The translations under genes and the position numbers were made by a program. From Bradyrhizobium sp. JYMT SZCCT0180 (GTDB lineage: Bacteria > Pseudomonadota > Alphaproteobacteria > Rhizobiales > Xanthobacteraceae): a stretch of DNA of 64,000 nucleotides. This document shows positions 25,992-34,279 of the stretch, one piece after another; position 1 is the stretch's first letter, and each line of letters begins with the position of its first letter. The stretch is from positions 186,001 to 250,000 of the forward strand of contig NZ_JAFCLZ010000002.1 of assembly GCF_018130165.1 (NCBI RefSeq). The letters are read 5' to 3'. The notes beneath the pieces are model-generated. The model saw only the letters and a program-made list of their open reading frames with translations, did not search any database and was not told where the DNA came from.

Positions 25992-26019
25992 CATCATATG
26001 ATGCGCTGCAAAAATTGCA
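25992..26019. promoter_or_regulatory. Two short palindromes upstream of the thiolase gene
   Basis: CATCATATGATG (25992-26003) is a perfect 12-nt palindrome and TGCAA-AAA-TTGCA (26007-26019) a perfect inverted repeat, in an AT-rich patch 41-68 nt before the minus-strand thiolase start. They could be an operator or curved promoter DNA. No regulator gene is adjacent. Confidence 0.35.
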
Positions 26020-26126
26020 ACGGATGATCTCGTGAAAATGAGTGGATCATTCCATGAGAAAATCTCGCGTTCGGATGAGCTGAATTGATCCGTTGATCGG
26101 GGCAGGCGGTGTGGAGCCGCGTCGCG

Positions 26127-26312
26127 CTATTCCAGCCCGTCGAGCGCTGTCCGGATGGCGTTCTGGAACACGGCGATGTCGCCGAGTTCATGGCCGAGCA
26201 CCAGCGCCAGCCGGGTCAGGAACAGCGCCTCGCGCTCGGGCCCGGCCGAATCGATGGCCATTGCGAGCGTCTCATAGGCGGTTTCGAAATCCGCTGGTGG
26301 CATCGTGCTCAT
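26127..26312 (-). CDS. DUF2783 small protein
   Basis: A 61-residue protein (from MSTMPPADFETAYETLA) whose ATG overlaps the stop of the FAD monooxygenase by 4 nt, with GGGAGG 8 nt upstream. The family is a short helical protein found next to MhpA-type monooxygenases, often in the same operon. The sequence LFLTRLALVLGHELGD suggests a small helical bundle. Probably a stabilising or accessory subunit of the oxygenase; there is no direct evidence for activity. Confidence 0.8.
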   Translation of the reverse strand: MSTMPPADFETAYETLAMAIDSAGPEREALFLTRLALVLGHELGDIAVFQNAIRTALDGLE

Positions 26313-27979
26313 GCTCTGGCCCTCCCGAGGCACAAGGCGGCGGTCCGCAGCACCTCATTTGCGGCGATCGCTTTCCATCGCCCGGCGACATGCAGGTCGG
26401 GACGCAGCAGATAAAGCGTGCCGGGAGCCGCCGCGTACAGGCGAGCAATCTCGCCGTCGGCGTCGCTGACGTGACTGGTTCCGATCAAGAGTGCGGCAAG
26501 GCGCTTGTCCGTGTTGCGAAGCCGGTCGAGGAGCATGATGTCGTCGGTGGACGGCGCGCCCCGGCAGAACAGGATGGCAGTCAGGCCAATGCCAACCTGA
26601 TCCAGCAAATGACTACCGTCAGGGAGCTTCGCGTTCGGCGCAACGCTGCCGCAGACGGGGCCGCCCCTAAACTCGGCATCTCTGATGGCATAGGGTGTCA
26701 GCGGGCTCTCGGAATAGGTGTAGGGCTGCATCTGCCTGGGATTGGCGAGGCCGCGCGGAAATTCGTGCTTCAGGCTCAGCGACAGCGCCGCCTCGCGCGC
26801 CAGCCGCCAGCCACGGGTCGGCGGCGTCATGAAGCGCGTGCTCTTGGTGGCGTTGGCGAACACGTCCAAGGTGGCGCCGCGGCGCTCCGGCGAATAGCTG
26901 TCGAGCAGCGTTTCGTCAGCCTCGCCGTTGAGGACGAGCGCCAGCTTCCAGCCGAGATTTTCAGAATCCGCGAGCCCGTTGTTGAGTCCGCGCACGCCAA
27001 AAATCGGCACGATATGCGCGGCGTCGCCGATGAAGAACACCCGGCCGTGCCGGTAGTCGTCGAGGCAGAGCGTGTTGGCGGAATAGACGCTCCACCATTC
27101 CAGTTCCCACGGTCTGTCGTGGCCGATGTCACCAAGGATGGCGCCGACGCGCGCACGGATGTTTTCCTCGCGCATGGCCTCCTGTTCGCTTTCGCCTTCG
27201 CGGAGCTGGTAGTCGACGCGCCAGATCCTTTCCGGCTGCTTGTGGATCAGCACCGTGCCGCCGGGGTTGCCGCTCGGCTCGAAGAAGGCGCGGCGTTCGG
27301 TCGGGAAGTCGTGGTCCATGCGGATGTCCGCGATCACGTAGCGACCTTCGTAATTGTCGCCCTTCATCCGCAAGCCGAGCTGTGATCGGATCGGCGAACG
27401 CGCGCCGTCGGCGGCGAGAACATAATCAGCGTCGAGGCGGTAGTTGCCGGCGGGCGAGGTGACACCGATCGAAACGCCATCCGCGTCCGGCTTGATGTCG
27501 GAAAGCTCGCTCTGCCAGCGCATGTCGATGAGGTCGCACGCCGCGACCGCGTCATGGAGATATTGCTCGATATACTGCTGCTGCAGATTATACATCGGCA
27601 GGTATTTTTCATTCGGCGGATGCGGCATTTCGAGCCGGAAGATCTGTTCGCCGCGGTAGTAGCTGCGGCCGTAGCGCCATCCCAGTGATTTCTGGAGGAA
27701 GGGCGCCACCGCGCCGATCCGCTCCAGGATATGCATGCTCGGCCGCGCGATGCAGAGCGCCCGGCTGCCGTCGTTAAAGGTATCCTTGCGATCGATCAGC
27801 ACGCTGCGAACGCCGTACCGCGCCAACACCAGCGCTGCCGTCATCCCGATCGGGCCGGCGCCGACGATCGCAACGGGATGGCGAACGGCCACGCCGTCGA
27901 GCTCGGGCACGCGCCGCGCCGGAAAGATCGGATAGTTGAAGTAGAGCGAATCCAGCGGCCCCTTGCCGGCAGGTCTCAT
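26309..27979 (-). CDS. FAD-dependent aromatic monooxygenase (MhpA/PheA type)
   Basis: A 556-residue group A flavoprotein monooxygenase. GxGxxG Rossmann motif VAIVGAGPIGMTAALVLARYG, then RALCIARPSMHILERIG, the Asp-Gly motif YVLAADGARSPIRSQLG, and GDAAHIVPIFGVRGLNNGLA near residue 340 for FAD ribityl binding are present. It likely hydroxylates an aromatic ring using NAD(P)H and O2. The C-terminal thioredoxin-like part ends LYLLRPDLHVAGRWKAI. The start MRPAGKG was chosen over a longer frame. It is in an operon with enoyl-CoA hydratase and a SolA-like oxidase, which could process an amine- or carboxyl-bearing aromatic. Confidence 0.9.
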   Translation of the reverse strand: MRPAGKGPLDSLYFNYPIFPARRVPELDGVAVRHPVAIVGAGPIGMTAALVLARYGVRSVLIDRKDTFNDGSRALCIARPSMHILERIGAVAPFLQKSLGWRYGRSYYRGEQIFRLEMPHPPNEKYLPMYNLQQQYIEQYLHDAVAACDLIDMRWQSELSDIKPDADGVSIGVTSPAGNYRLDADYVLAADGARSPIRSQLGLRMKGDNYEGRYVIADIRMDHDFPTERRAFFEPSGNPGGTVLIHKQPERIWRVDYQLREGESEQEAMREENIRARVGAILGDIGHDRPWELEWWSVYSANTLCLDDYRHGRVFFIGDAAHIVPIFGVRGLNNGLADSENLGWKLALVLNGEADETLLDSYSPERRGATLDVFANATKSTRFMTPPTRGWRLAREAALSLSLKHEFPRGLANPRQMQPYTYSESPLTPYAIRDAEFRGGPVCGSVAPNAKLPDGSHLLDQVGIGLTAILFCRGAPSTDDIMLLDRLRNTDKRLAALLIGTSHVSDADGEIARLYAAAPGTLYLLRPDLHVAGRWKAIAANEVLRTAALCLGRARA

Positions 27980-28094
27980 GCGTTTCCCGTTATGTTGATC
28001 CGGTGGCGATCCGGTTGCTTGATAGCGCCGACTACAGCTTGAAAGAAGCGGGATGGCAAGGCAGCATGTTTTTGCTGCAAAGCGCGCCGGGATT

Positions 28095-29261
28095 TCAGAT
28101 CGCGCCTGAGAACGAGAACTTGCTGACGTCCAGATGTGATTGACCAAGCGCCATCTGCGCAAGGGTTTCTCCGACAGCGGCGGAATGCTTGAAGCCGTGC
28201 CCCGAGCACGGCGAGGCGATGATGACGTTCTTGATGTCGGGGTGGTGATCAATGATAAACCGGGCGTTCTTCACACAGGTGTAGAGACACACCTTGGTCT
28301 TCACGCAATTTTCGTCGAGGCCAGGGAAGAACGGCCCGACATAGGTCCTGAACATCTCGGTGATTTCGTCCTGACCAACGCTCCGGCGAACCGTGTCGGG
28401 CGTCGTCGTATCCACATACTGCTCGGTGGCGATCTTCACCCCTTGCTCGGGATGGCCAATCAAGGGAAAGCCGTAGATGCTCTGGGGTGCCGGAAGCTGC
28501 CAGATGTAGACCGGGAATCGGCTTGGAAGAAATTCGGCGTATTGGTTCTGGTTTTTCAGGCCAAACCAGTAAAGCACCTGCCGCGTTATGCTGAATTGCC
28601 GATCAAGGCCCAATACCTGGTTGATCCATGGGCCGGCGGTTATAATGAGTTTTTTGGCGCGATAGGTGCTGACGCCTGTCGTCACCTGCATGCCGTCGCC
28701 ATCGGGTTCGAATTTCAGCACCTTCTCGTAAAAGCGCAGCATGGCGCCCGAGGTGGCCGCGAGCTGAAGCTGTGCCTCGATGCATGATTCAGGTCGCACA
28801 AAGCCGCTGACTTCGTCGAAATAGGCTTCGTCGTCGTCGTTGACATTGAAGGCGGGAAAACGCTCCCTGATCGTTTTGCCATCCAGAATTTCGTAGCGGA
28901 TATTGGCCTCGTCGGCCGCTGCCACCGTGGTCTTGAGGAATTCCGGATTTTCATGTCCAGCGGCACGCTTGCCCTTGCCGGAGATCACCAGCAATCCATT
29001 TTGGGTGAGAAGATCCCGACCGGTCCGGCTTTCGATGTCGCGCCATATCTCGTGCGACCGCTTGGCAAAAGGCGAGTACTCGGGACCCTCGCCGCAGGCA
29101 ATGCGCGTAATTCGGGTATCGCCGTGCGTCGAACCCAGCTCATGAGGCGGCTTGAGCTGATCGATCCCGAGAACGGAGGCGCCTCGACTGGCCAACTGGT
29201 AAGTCGCGGCGGAGCCCATTGCTCCCAAACCGAGTACGATTGCGTCGAACGACCTTTCCAT
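28095..29261 (-). CDS. SolA-like FAD amine oxidase (N-methyltryptophan/sarcosine oxidase family)
   Basis: A 388-residue protein. The FAD motif AIVLGLGAMGSAATYQLASRG opens the protein and GSTHGDTRITR follows. The covalent flavin-attaching Cys is kept at residue 325 in KVCLYT, and SPCSGHGFKHS near the C-terminus matches the family. It should oxidise a secondary amine such as an N-methyl amino acid to imine, then aldehyde, with H2O2. It starts 13 nt after the enoyl-CoA hydratase stop, so it is co-transcribed. Confidence 0.92.
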   Translation of the reverse strand: MERSFDAIVLGLGAMGSAATYQLASRGASVLGIDQLKPPHELGSTHGDTRITRIACGEGPEYSPFAKRSHEIWRDIESRTGRDLLTQNGLLVISGKGKRAAGHENPEFLKTTVAAADEANIRYEILDGKTIRERFPAFNVNDDDEAYFDEVSGFVRPESCIEAQLQLAATSGAMLRFYEKVLKFEPDGDGMQVTTGVSTYRAKKLIITAGPWINQVLGLDRQFSITRQVLYWFGLKNQNQYAEFLPSRFPVYIWQLPAPQSIYGFPLIGHPEQGVKIATEQYVDTTTPDTVRRSVGQDEITEMFRTYVGPFFPGLDENCVKTKVCLYTCVKNARFIIDHHPDIKNVIIASPCSGHGFKHSAAVGETLAQMALGQSHLDVSKFSFSGAI

Positions 29262-29274
29262 TTGTTCTCCTGCG

Positions 29275-30045
29275 CTATCGCTTGCGGTCTAGGAAGCCTT
29301 GCATCATCCGCTGCGGCTCGCCGGTCAGAAAGGATTGCCCGAACACGCCGACGCTGAGATTGACGGACTCCTTGAGCGGCAATTCCTCCCATTGCCGCAG
29401 CAGCGCCTTCTGCGAGCGCAGCGCTTCCGGTCCGCATTCGAGCAGCGCCTTGACCGTATGCTCGACCGCGGCATCGAGGCCGCCGGCCGGCGCGACCCTG
29501 TCGACCAGCCCCCACGCCAGCGCGGTCGGGGCATCGATATTCTCCGCGGTCATCACCAGCCAGCGGGCGCGGCCCCAGCCGATCAGCCGCGGCAACAGCG
29601 CTGCATGGATCACCGAGGGAATGCCGACCTTGACCTCGGGCATGCCGAAATGGGCGTCGTGCGCGGCAATCCGGAAATCGCAGGCAGCGGCAACCTCAAG
29701 CCCGCCGCCGAGGCACCAGCCGGGCAGCCGCGCGATTACCGGCGCCGGGAATTGGCGCACGGCTTCGCAGAGATCGCGCAGCCGCATGATGAAGGCTTCG
29801 GCGGATTTCTGGTCGAGTTTGGCCATTTCCTTGATGTCGGCGCCGCCGATCATGCTCTTCTCGCTCTGGCCGGCCAGGATCACCACGCGAATGGTCCGAT
29901 CGGTGGCGAGTTTCTCAAAGCCTTCGCGCACGCCTGATGTGACGGCGGAACTCAGGATGTTGAGCGAACCGGCATTGCAGATCGACAGCCGCACCACGCC
30001 GCGGGAATCGCGGTCGACGCCGCAATGGGGATTGAGCATTTCCAT
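29275..30045 (-). CDS. Enoyl-CoA hydratase/isomerase family protein
   Basis: A 256-residue crotonase-fold protein. The oxyanion-hole segments are AGQSEKSMIGGADIKEMAKL and LPGWCLGGGLEVAAACDFRI, followed by HFGMPEVKVGIPSVIHAALL, where the usual catalytic Glu region is present. The ATG follows GAGAGAAATCAG. First gene of a minus-strand operon with SolA-like oxidase and FAD monooxygenase. It may act as hydratase, hydrolase or decarboxylase; the family alone does not decide. Confidence 0.88.
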   Translation of the reverse strand: MEMLNPHCGVDRDSRGVVRLSICNAGSLNILSSAVTSGVREGFEKLATDRTIRVVILAGQSEKSMIGGADIKEMAKLDQKSAEAFIMRLRDLCEAVRQFPAPVIARLPGWCLGGGLEVAAACDFRIAAHDAHFGMPEVKVGIPSVIHAALLPRLIGWGRARWLVMTAENIDAPTALAWGLVDRVAPAGGLDAAVEHTVKALLECGPEALRSQKALLRQWEELPLKESVNLSVGVFGQSFLTGEPQRMMQGFLDRKR

Positions 30046-30125
30046 CTGATTTCTCTCGTTCAGTTGAGGCGGTTAGTCCCACTTCCCGGACAATGCGCCG
30101 GCTTGTCAAGAGCCGGGGAAGAGCC

Positions 30126-30153
30126 GTTGCGCTAGGAAGCCTGCCAGTATAAT
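30126..30153 (+). promoter_or_regulatory. Candidate promoter of the PaaI-type thioesterase gene
   Basis: TATAAT at 30148-30153 is a perfect -10 box; GTTGCG (30126-30131), 16 nt before it, is a weak -35. It would give an about 25-nt leader to the ATG at 30183. The spacing is acceptable for a housekeeping sigma factor, but the -35 is poor. Confidence 0.4.
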
Positions 30154-30182
30154 ATGATGCCTGTCATTTAAAGGGAGCCGCC

Positions 30183-30722
30183 ATGACCGTACTCGACACC
30201 GCCGACCTGTTTTCGCCTGCGATGCGCCGGGAGAGGGTGGTGGACTGGCAAGCGCCGATCCCGGCCGCGAAGGCGGCGTTTGGGATGTCCGGGATCGAGG
30301 CGATGCGCGCGATCCGCGATGGCATCCTGCCGCCGCCGCCGATGGCGCGGCTGATCGGGTTCCAGATGCGCGTTGTCGAGGAGGGCCGGATCGTGATGGA
30401 ACTCGAGCCGCATGAAAGCCTGGAAAATACCATCGGTCTGTTGCACGGCGCGACTGCGGCGGCTCTGCTCGATACCGCCATGGGCTGTGCGATCTCGACC
30501 ATGCTGCCGGCCGGGCAGGGCGCGGTGACGCTGGATCTCAAGCTGACCTATCTGCGGCCGCTCTCGGTCAGGTCGGGCAAGATCTCGGCCGAAGGCAAGA
30601 TCATAAAACTCGGCCGCCAGACCAGCTATACCGAAGGCTTTGTCCGCGACGGCGCCGGCAATCTTGCAGTGCACGCGACCGCCACCTTCTCGATGATCGG
30701 CGGCGAGGCCAAGACGAAATAG
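30183..30722 (+). CDS. PaaI-family hotdog thioesterase
   Basis: A 179-residue single hotdog domain behind AAAGGGAGCCGCC. Marks of the PaaI/4-hydroxybenzoyl-CoA thioesterase group: MRVVEEGRIVMELEPHESLE, NTIGLLHGATAAALLDTAMG (helix containing the nucleophile-side acid), and LTYLRPLSVRSGKISAEGKI. It hydrolyses an acyl-CoA of unknown size. An unusual N-terminal extension of about 40 residues precedes the hotdog fold. It sits just upstream of a TetR regulator in the same direction. Confidence 0.9.
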   Translation: MTVLDTADLFSPAMRRERVVDWQAPIPAAKAAFGMSGIEAMRAIRDGILPPPPMARLIGFQMRVVEEGRIVMELEPHESLENTIGLLHGATAAALLDTAMGCAISTMLPAGQGAVTLDLKLTYLRPLSVRSGKISAEGKIIKLGRQTSYTEGFVRDGAGNLAVHATATFSMIGGEAKTK

Positions 30723-30788
30723 TTGCAGCTATTTTTACGCGCAACTGCTATTATATGACTGCAAACATCTAATGGTTACGGGATTGCG

Positions 30789-31403
30789 ATGCGTTATTCC
30801 AAGGAGCACAAGCAGGAAACCCACGCGCGGATCGTGAAGAAGGCGTCCGTGCGGCTTCGCGAAAAGGGCGCGCATGGCATCGGCGTCGCCGACCTGATGA
30901 AGGAGGCCGGCCTGACTCACGGCGGCTTCTACGCCCATTTCGATTCCCGCGAGGCGCTTGTCATCGAAGCCTTTGCCTATGCGATGGACCGTTCGACCGA
31001 GCGCTGGCGCAAGGTCGCCGACGAGACCCCGCCGGACAAGCGTCTCGCAACCATCGTCGAGAACTATCTGACGCCCGTTCATCGCGACGATCCCGGCCAT
31101 GGCTGCGCGATTCCGACGCTCGGCGCCGAAATCGCGCGTGAGAGCGCGAAGACGCGGAAGGCTTTTGCGACCAAGCTGGAAGCGATGATCGACATGATGG
31201 CCGATCAGATTCTCGACGTCCCGCGCAAAGTCGCGCGCAAGCAGGCGGTCGCGGCGCTCGCGACCATGATGGGGACGCTGGTGCTGTCGCGGATCGCCGG
31301 CAATGGCGAGTTTTCCGACGAAATTCTTTCCGCCGGGCGCGAGGCCGTGCTCGGTCGCGCGGCGGCGGCGAAGAAGCCCGCGGTGAAGTCGAAGGCGAAT
31401 TAG
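30789..31403 (+). CDS. TetR/AcrR-family transcriptional regulator
   Basis: A 204-residue regulator. The N-terminal helix-turn-helix is KASVRLREKGAHGIGVADLM then EAGLTHGGFYAHFDSREALV (about residues 18-60). The C-terminal ligand domain has DDPGHGCAIPTLGAEIARES and a basic tail (Lys/Ala-rich). It may control the thioesterase and/or itself: AGTTGC (30721-30726) and GCAACT (30741-30746) upstream are a perfect inverted repeat of 6-nt arms, though short and 14 nt apart. Ligand is unknown. Confidence 0.9.
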   Translation: MRYSKEHKQETHARIVKKASVRLREKGAHGIGVADLMKEAGLTHGGFYAHFDSREALVIEAFAYAMDRSTERWRKVADETPPDKRLATIVENYLTPVHRDDPGHGCAIPTLGAEIARESAKTRKAFATKLEAMIDMMADQILDVPRKVARKQAVAALATMMGTLVLSRIAGNGEFSDEILSAGREAVLGRAAAAKKPAVKSKAN

Positions 31404-31406
31404 CTT

Positions 31407-31500
31407 CGTAGGGTGGGCAAAGGCGCACTTGCGCCGTGCCCACCATCTATCCAGGCATTCATCCGGAATGGTGGGCACGCTGCGCTTTGCCCACCCTACG
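31407..31500. repeat. Intergenic repeat, GTAGGGTGGGCAAAG type, copy 1
   Basis: Ends CGTAGGGTGGGCAAAG (31407 onward) and GCTTTGCCCACCCTACG (to 31500) are complementary, and inside are GTGCCCACCAT/ATGGTGGGCAC arms. A long hairpin between the convergent TetR and LysR genes. Related copies at 42075-42163 and, more distantly, 43263-43346. Confidence 0.88.
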
Positions 31501-31515
31501 CATCACCGCTACAAA

Positions 31516-32430
31516 TCACCGCCCGCTAAACAGCGCGCGCTCGTTCTCCACCGTCTCATAAATGTAATCCGCCACCGCGCGGATCCGCGCCAGATCCTTG
31601 CTGTCGGCGTGCATCAACAGCCAGAAGGTCCGCGAGATCGTGATCTCGTCCGGCAGCACCGGGCGCAACTCGGGATGCGCCGTCGCCATGAAATGCGGCA
31701 GCACCGCGATGCCGAAGCCGGCGATGGTGGCGTTGAGCTGCGCGATCAGATTGGCGCTGCGGAATTTTGCGGAGATCTTTGGGCTGACCTGCGGCAGATA
31801 ATCCAGTTCCGGCGTGAACAGCAGTTCCTCGATGTAGCCGACGAAGCGATGTGCGGCGAGGTCGCCGCGCCCGGTAATCCCGGGCGCGCGGTCGAGATAG
31901 GCGGGGGCGGCATAAAGTCCGAGGCTGTAATCGAGCAGCTTGCGCCCGACGATCCGGCCTTCCTTCGGCATCGTCAGGCTGATCGCAATGTCGGCCTCGC
32001 GCTTGGACAGGCTGAACAGCCGCGCGGTGGCGACCAGCTGCAGGTCGAGGTCCGGGTAGCGCTCGACGAATTTTACGAGGCGCGAGGCCAGGAAGTGGCT
32101 GCCAAAGCCGTCGGGGGCACCGATCCGCACGGTGCCGGTCAGATGCGCGCGGGAGCCGCCGACCGCCTCCTGGTTGGCGACGATGGTCGATTCCATCGCC
32201 TCCGCGCTGTCGGCGACGCGCTGGCCGGCTTCGGTCAGCAAATAGCCGGTCTTGCGGCGATCAAACAGTTTTGCGGACAGATGCCGCTCCAGCCGGTCGA
32301 CACGCCGGATCACTGTGGCATGATCGACCCCAAGCTGTTTTGCGGCAGCGGATACCGTTCCGCCGCGCGCAATCGCCAGCAGAAAACGGAAGTCATCCCA
32401 ATCGATCGTACCGCCGCCTTGATCCAGCAT
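31516..32430 (-). CDS. LysR-family transcriptional regulator
   Basis: A 304-residue regulator. Winged helix-turn-helix at the N-terminus (IDWDDFRFLLAIARGGTVSA, then LGVDHATVIRRVDRLERHL), then a LysR substrate-binding domain (VRIGAPDGFGSHFLASRLVK, ADIAISLTMPKEGRIVGRKL, IAGFGIAVLPHFMA). ATG 32430 was chosen; a TTG 21 nt upstream is in frame. It is divergent from the valine-degradation operon starting with mmsA and is the natural candidate for its regulator. The inducer is probably an intermediate such as methylmalonate semialdehyde or 3-hydroxyisobutyrate (inference). Confidence 0.9.
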   Translation of the reverse strand: MLDQGGGTIDWDDFRFLLAIARGGTVSAAAKQLGVDHATVIRRVDRLERHLSAKLFDRRKTGYLLTEAGQRVADSAEAMESTIVANQEAVGGSRAHLTGTVRIGAPDGFGSHFLASRLVKFVERYPDLDLQLVATARLFSLSKREADIAISLTMPKEGRIVGRKLLDYSLGLYAAPAYLDRAPGITGRGDLAAHRFVGYIEELLFTPELDYLPQVSPKISAKFRSANLIAQLNATIAGFGIAVLPHFMATAHPELRPVLPDEITISRTFWLLMHADSKDLARIRAVADYIYETVENERALFSGR

Positions 32431-32507
32431 TTCCGCACATCTATGGTGCAATTTATCAGACTTGTATCCTAGGAAATGCGGGTCAAAAAGACTTCAAAGC
32501 GAACCAT

Positions 32508-32562
32508 AGCGTTTTCAAGCGAAGTGGATACCGGTTCGCGTGAAGAAAACGCGTCAAAACAA
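32508..32562. repeat. 55-nt intergenic repeat, GCGTTTTC type, copy 2
   Basis: Arms GCGTTTTC (32509-32516) and GAAAACGC (32545-32552). One mismatch to 23285-23339. Here it lies in the leader between the LysR gene and mmsA, 55 nt before the mmsA start, so it will be part of the mmsA 5' region or promoter region rather than a terminator. Confidence 0.9.
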
Positions 32563-32616
32563 GGAGTGGAGCCTCGGTTCTGGACCGAGGCTCGCCGGGC
32601 CCCAGGGAGAAGATTC

Positions 32617-34113
32617 ATGCGTTCAATCGGACATTTCATCGGCGGCAAAGAGGTCAAGGGCAATTCGGGCCGGACGGCCGACGTATTCGAGCCGATGACC
32701 GGCGACGTCCAGGCCAAGGTGGCGCTGGCCTCCAAGGCCGAGGTTCGCGCCGCCGTCGAGAACGCCAGGGCAGCTCAGCCGGAATGGGCCGCCACCAACC
32801 CGCAGCGCCGCGCGCGCGTGATGATGAAATTCGTCGAACTGGTCCAGCGTGATTACGACAAGCTCGCTGATTGCCTTGCGCGTGAGCATGGCAAAACCGT
32901 TCCCGACGCCAAGGGCGATATCCAGCGCGGACTTGAAGTCGCCGAATTCGCCTGCGGCATTCCGCATCTCATGAAAGGCGAATACACCGAAGGCGCCGGT
33001 CCCGGCATCGACATCTATTCGATGCGGCAACCGCTCGGCGTCGTCGCCGGCATCACGCCGTTCAATTTCCCGGCGATGATCCCGATGTGGAAATTTGCGC
33101 CGGCGATCGCCTGCGGCAACGCCTTCATCCTCAAGCCTTCCGAGCGGGATCCCGGCGTGCCGATGATGCTGGCGGCGCTGATGATCGAAGCGGGCCTGCC
33201 GGCCGGCATCCTCAACGTCGTCAACGGCGACAAGGAAGCGGTCGACGCCATTCTCGATGATCCCGATATCAAGGCGATCGGCTTTGTCGGCTCGACTCCG
33301 ATTGCGCAGTACATCTATGAGCGCGCTGCGCAGACGGGCAAGCGTTGCCAGTGTTTTGGCGGTGCCAAGAACCACGCCATCGTCATGCCCGACGCCGACA
33401 TGGATCAGGCCGTCGATGCCCTGATCGGCGCCGGCTACGGCTCGGCCGGCGAGCGCTGCATGGCGATTTCGGTCGTGGTCCCCGTCGGCAAGACCACCGC
33501 CGACCGCCTCATGGAAAAACTGATCCCGCGCGTGGAGTCGCTCAAGATCGGCACCTCGGTCGATCCCTCGGCCGATTACGGCCCGCTGGTGACGCGCGAT
33601 GCCGTCGAGAAGGTGAAGAGCTACATCGATATCGGCGTCAAGGAGGGGGCGACGCTCGCCGTCGATGGCCGTGGCTTCAAGATGCAGGGCTACGAGAAGG
33701 GATTCTATCTCGGCGGTTCGCTGTTCGACAACGTCACCAAGGACATGCGGATCTACAAGGAAGAGATCTTCGGCCCGGTGCTGTCGGTGGTGCGCGCGCA
33801 CGACTACAAGGAAGCGCTGGCGCTGCCGTCGGATCATGACTACGGCAATGGCGTTGCGATCTTCACCCGCGACGGCGACGCCGCGCGCGATTTCGCCGCC
33901 AAGGTCGAAGTCGGCATGGTCGGCATCAACGTGCCGATCCCGGTGCCGATCGCCTATTACACGTTTGGTGGCTGGAAGAAGTCCGGCTTCGGCGATCTCA
34001 ACCAGCACGGCCCGGATTCGATCCGCTTCTACACCAAGACCAAGACCATCACCTCGCGCTGGCCGTCGGGCGTGAAGGAGGGCGCGGAGTTTTCCATCCC
34101 GACGATGAACTGA
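32617..34113 (+). CDS. mmsA: CoA-acylating methylmalonate-semialdehyde dehydrogenase
   Basis: A 498-residue aldehyde dehydrogenase behind AGGGAGAAGATTC. The MmsA pattern is clear: SIGHFIGGKEVKGNSGRTAD at the start, PFNFPAMIPMWKFAPAIACG, KPSERDPGVPMML, GFVGSTPIAQYIYERAAQTG, and Cys281 in GERCMAIS. It converts methylmalonate semialdehyde (or malonate semialdehyde) plus CoA and NAD to propionyl-CoA or acetyl-CoA with CO2. First of the plus-strand valine operon, divergent from LysR. Confidence 0.96.
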   Translation: MRSIGHFIGGKEVKGNSGRTADVFEPMTGDVQAKVALASKAEVRAAVENARAAQPEWAATNPQRRARVMMKFVELVQRDYDKLADCLAREHGKTVPDAKGDIQRGLEVAEFACGIPHLMKGEYTEGAGPGIDIYSMRQPLGVVAGITPFNFPAMIPMWKFAPAIACGNAFILKPSERDPGVPMMLAALMIEAGLPAGILNVVNGDKEAVDAILDDPDIKAIGFVGSTPIAQYIYERAAQTGKRCQCFGGAKNHAIVMPDADMDQAVDALIGAGYGSAGERCMAISVVVPVGKTTADRLMEKLIPRVESLKIGTSVDPSADYGPLVTRDAVEKVKSYIDIGVKEGATLAVDGRGFKMQGYEKGFYLGGSLFDNVTKDMRIYKEEIFGPVLSVVRAHDYKEALALPSDHDYGNGVAIFTRDGDAARDFAAKVEVGMVGINVPIPVPIAYYTFGGWKKSGFGDLNQHGPDSIRFYTKTKTITSRWPSGVKEGAEFSIPTMN

Positions 34114-34133
34114 CCGCCGTGATCTCCTGAGGT

Positions 34134-34247
34134 CGTCATGCCCGGGCAAAAGCGCGAAGCGCGTCTTCGCGCAGGTGACCCGGGCATCCACGACTTGAAG
34201 GTGCAGCGGAAAAGACGTGGATGGCCGGGACAAGCCCGGCCATGACG
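34134..34247. repeat. Intergenic repeat, GTCATGCCCGGGC type, copy 1
   Basis: Begins CGTCATGCCCGGGC and ends GGATGGCCGGGACAAGCCC then GGCCATGACGG: complementary arms that fold with GGGCATCCACGAC inside. Copies with the same ends are at 39655-39743, 40716-40805 and 55904-55992. It separates mmsA from the acyl-CoA dehydrogenase. In-frame readings of this repeat give a bogus N-terminal leader beginning [11 protein letters not shown]. Confidence 0.88.
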
Positions 34248-34279
34248 GTGATACTCCGAGGACAAGCGCGGGCAACGAG

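Noticed and set aside
34217..34279. N-terminal leader [11 protein letters not shown] on the acyl-CoA dehydrogenase
   Set aside because: This is translation of the intergenic repeat; the same kind of leader appears wherever the repeat precedes a gene.
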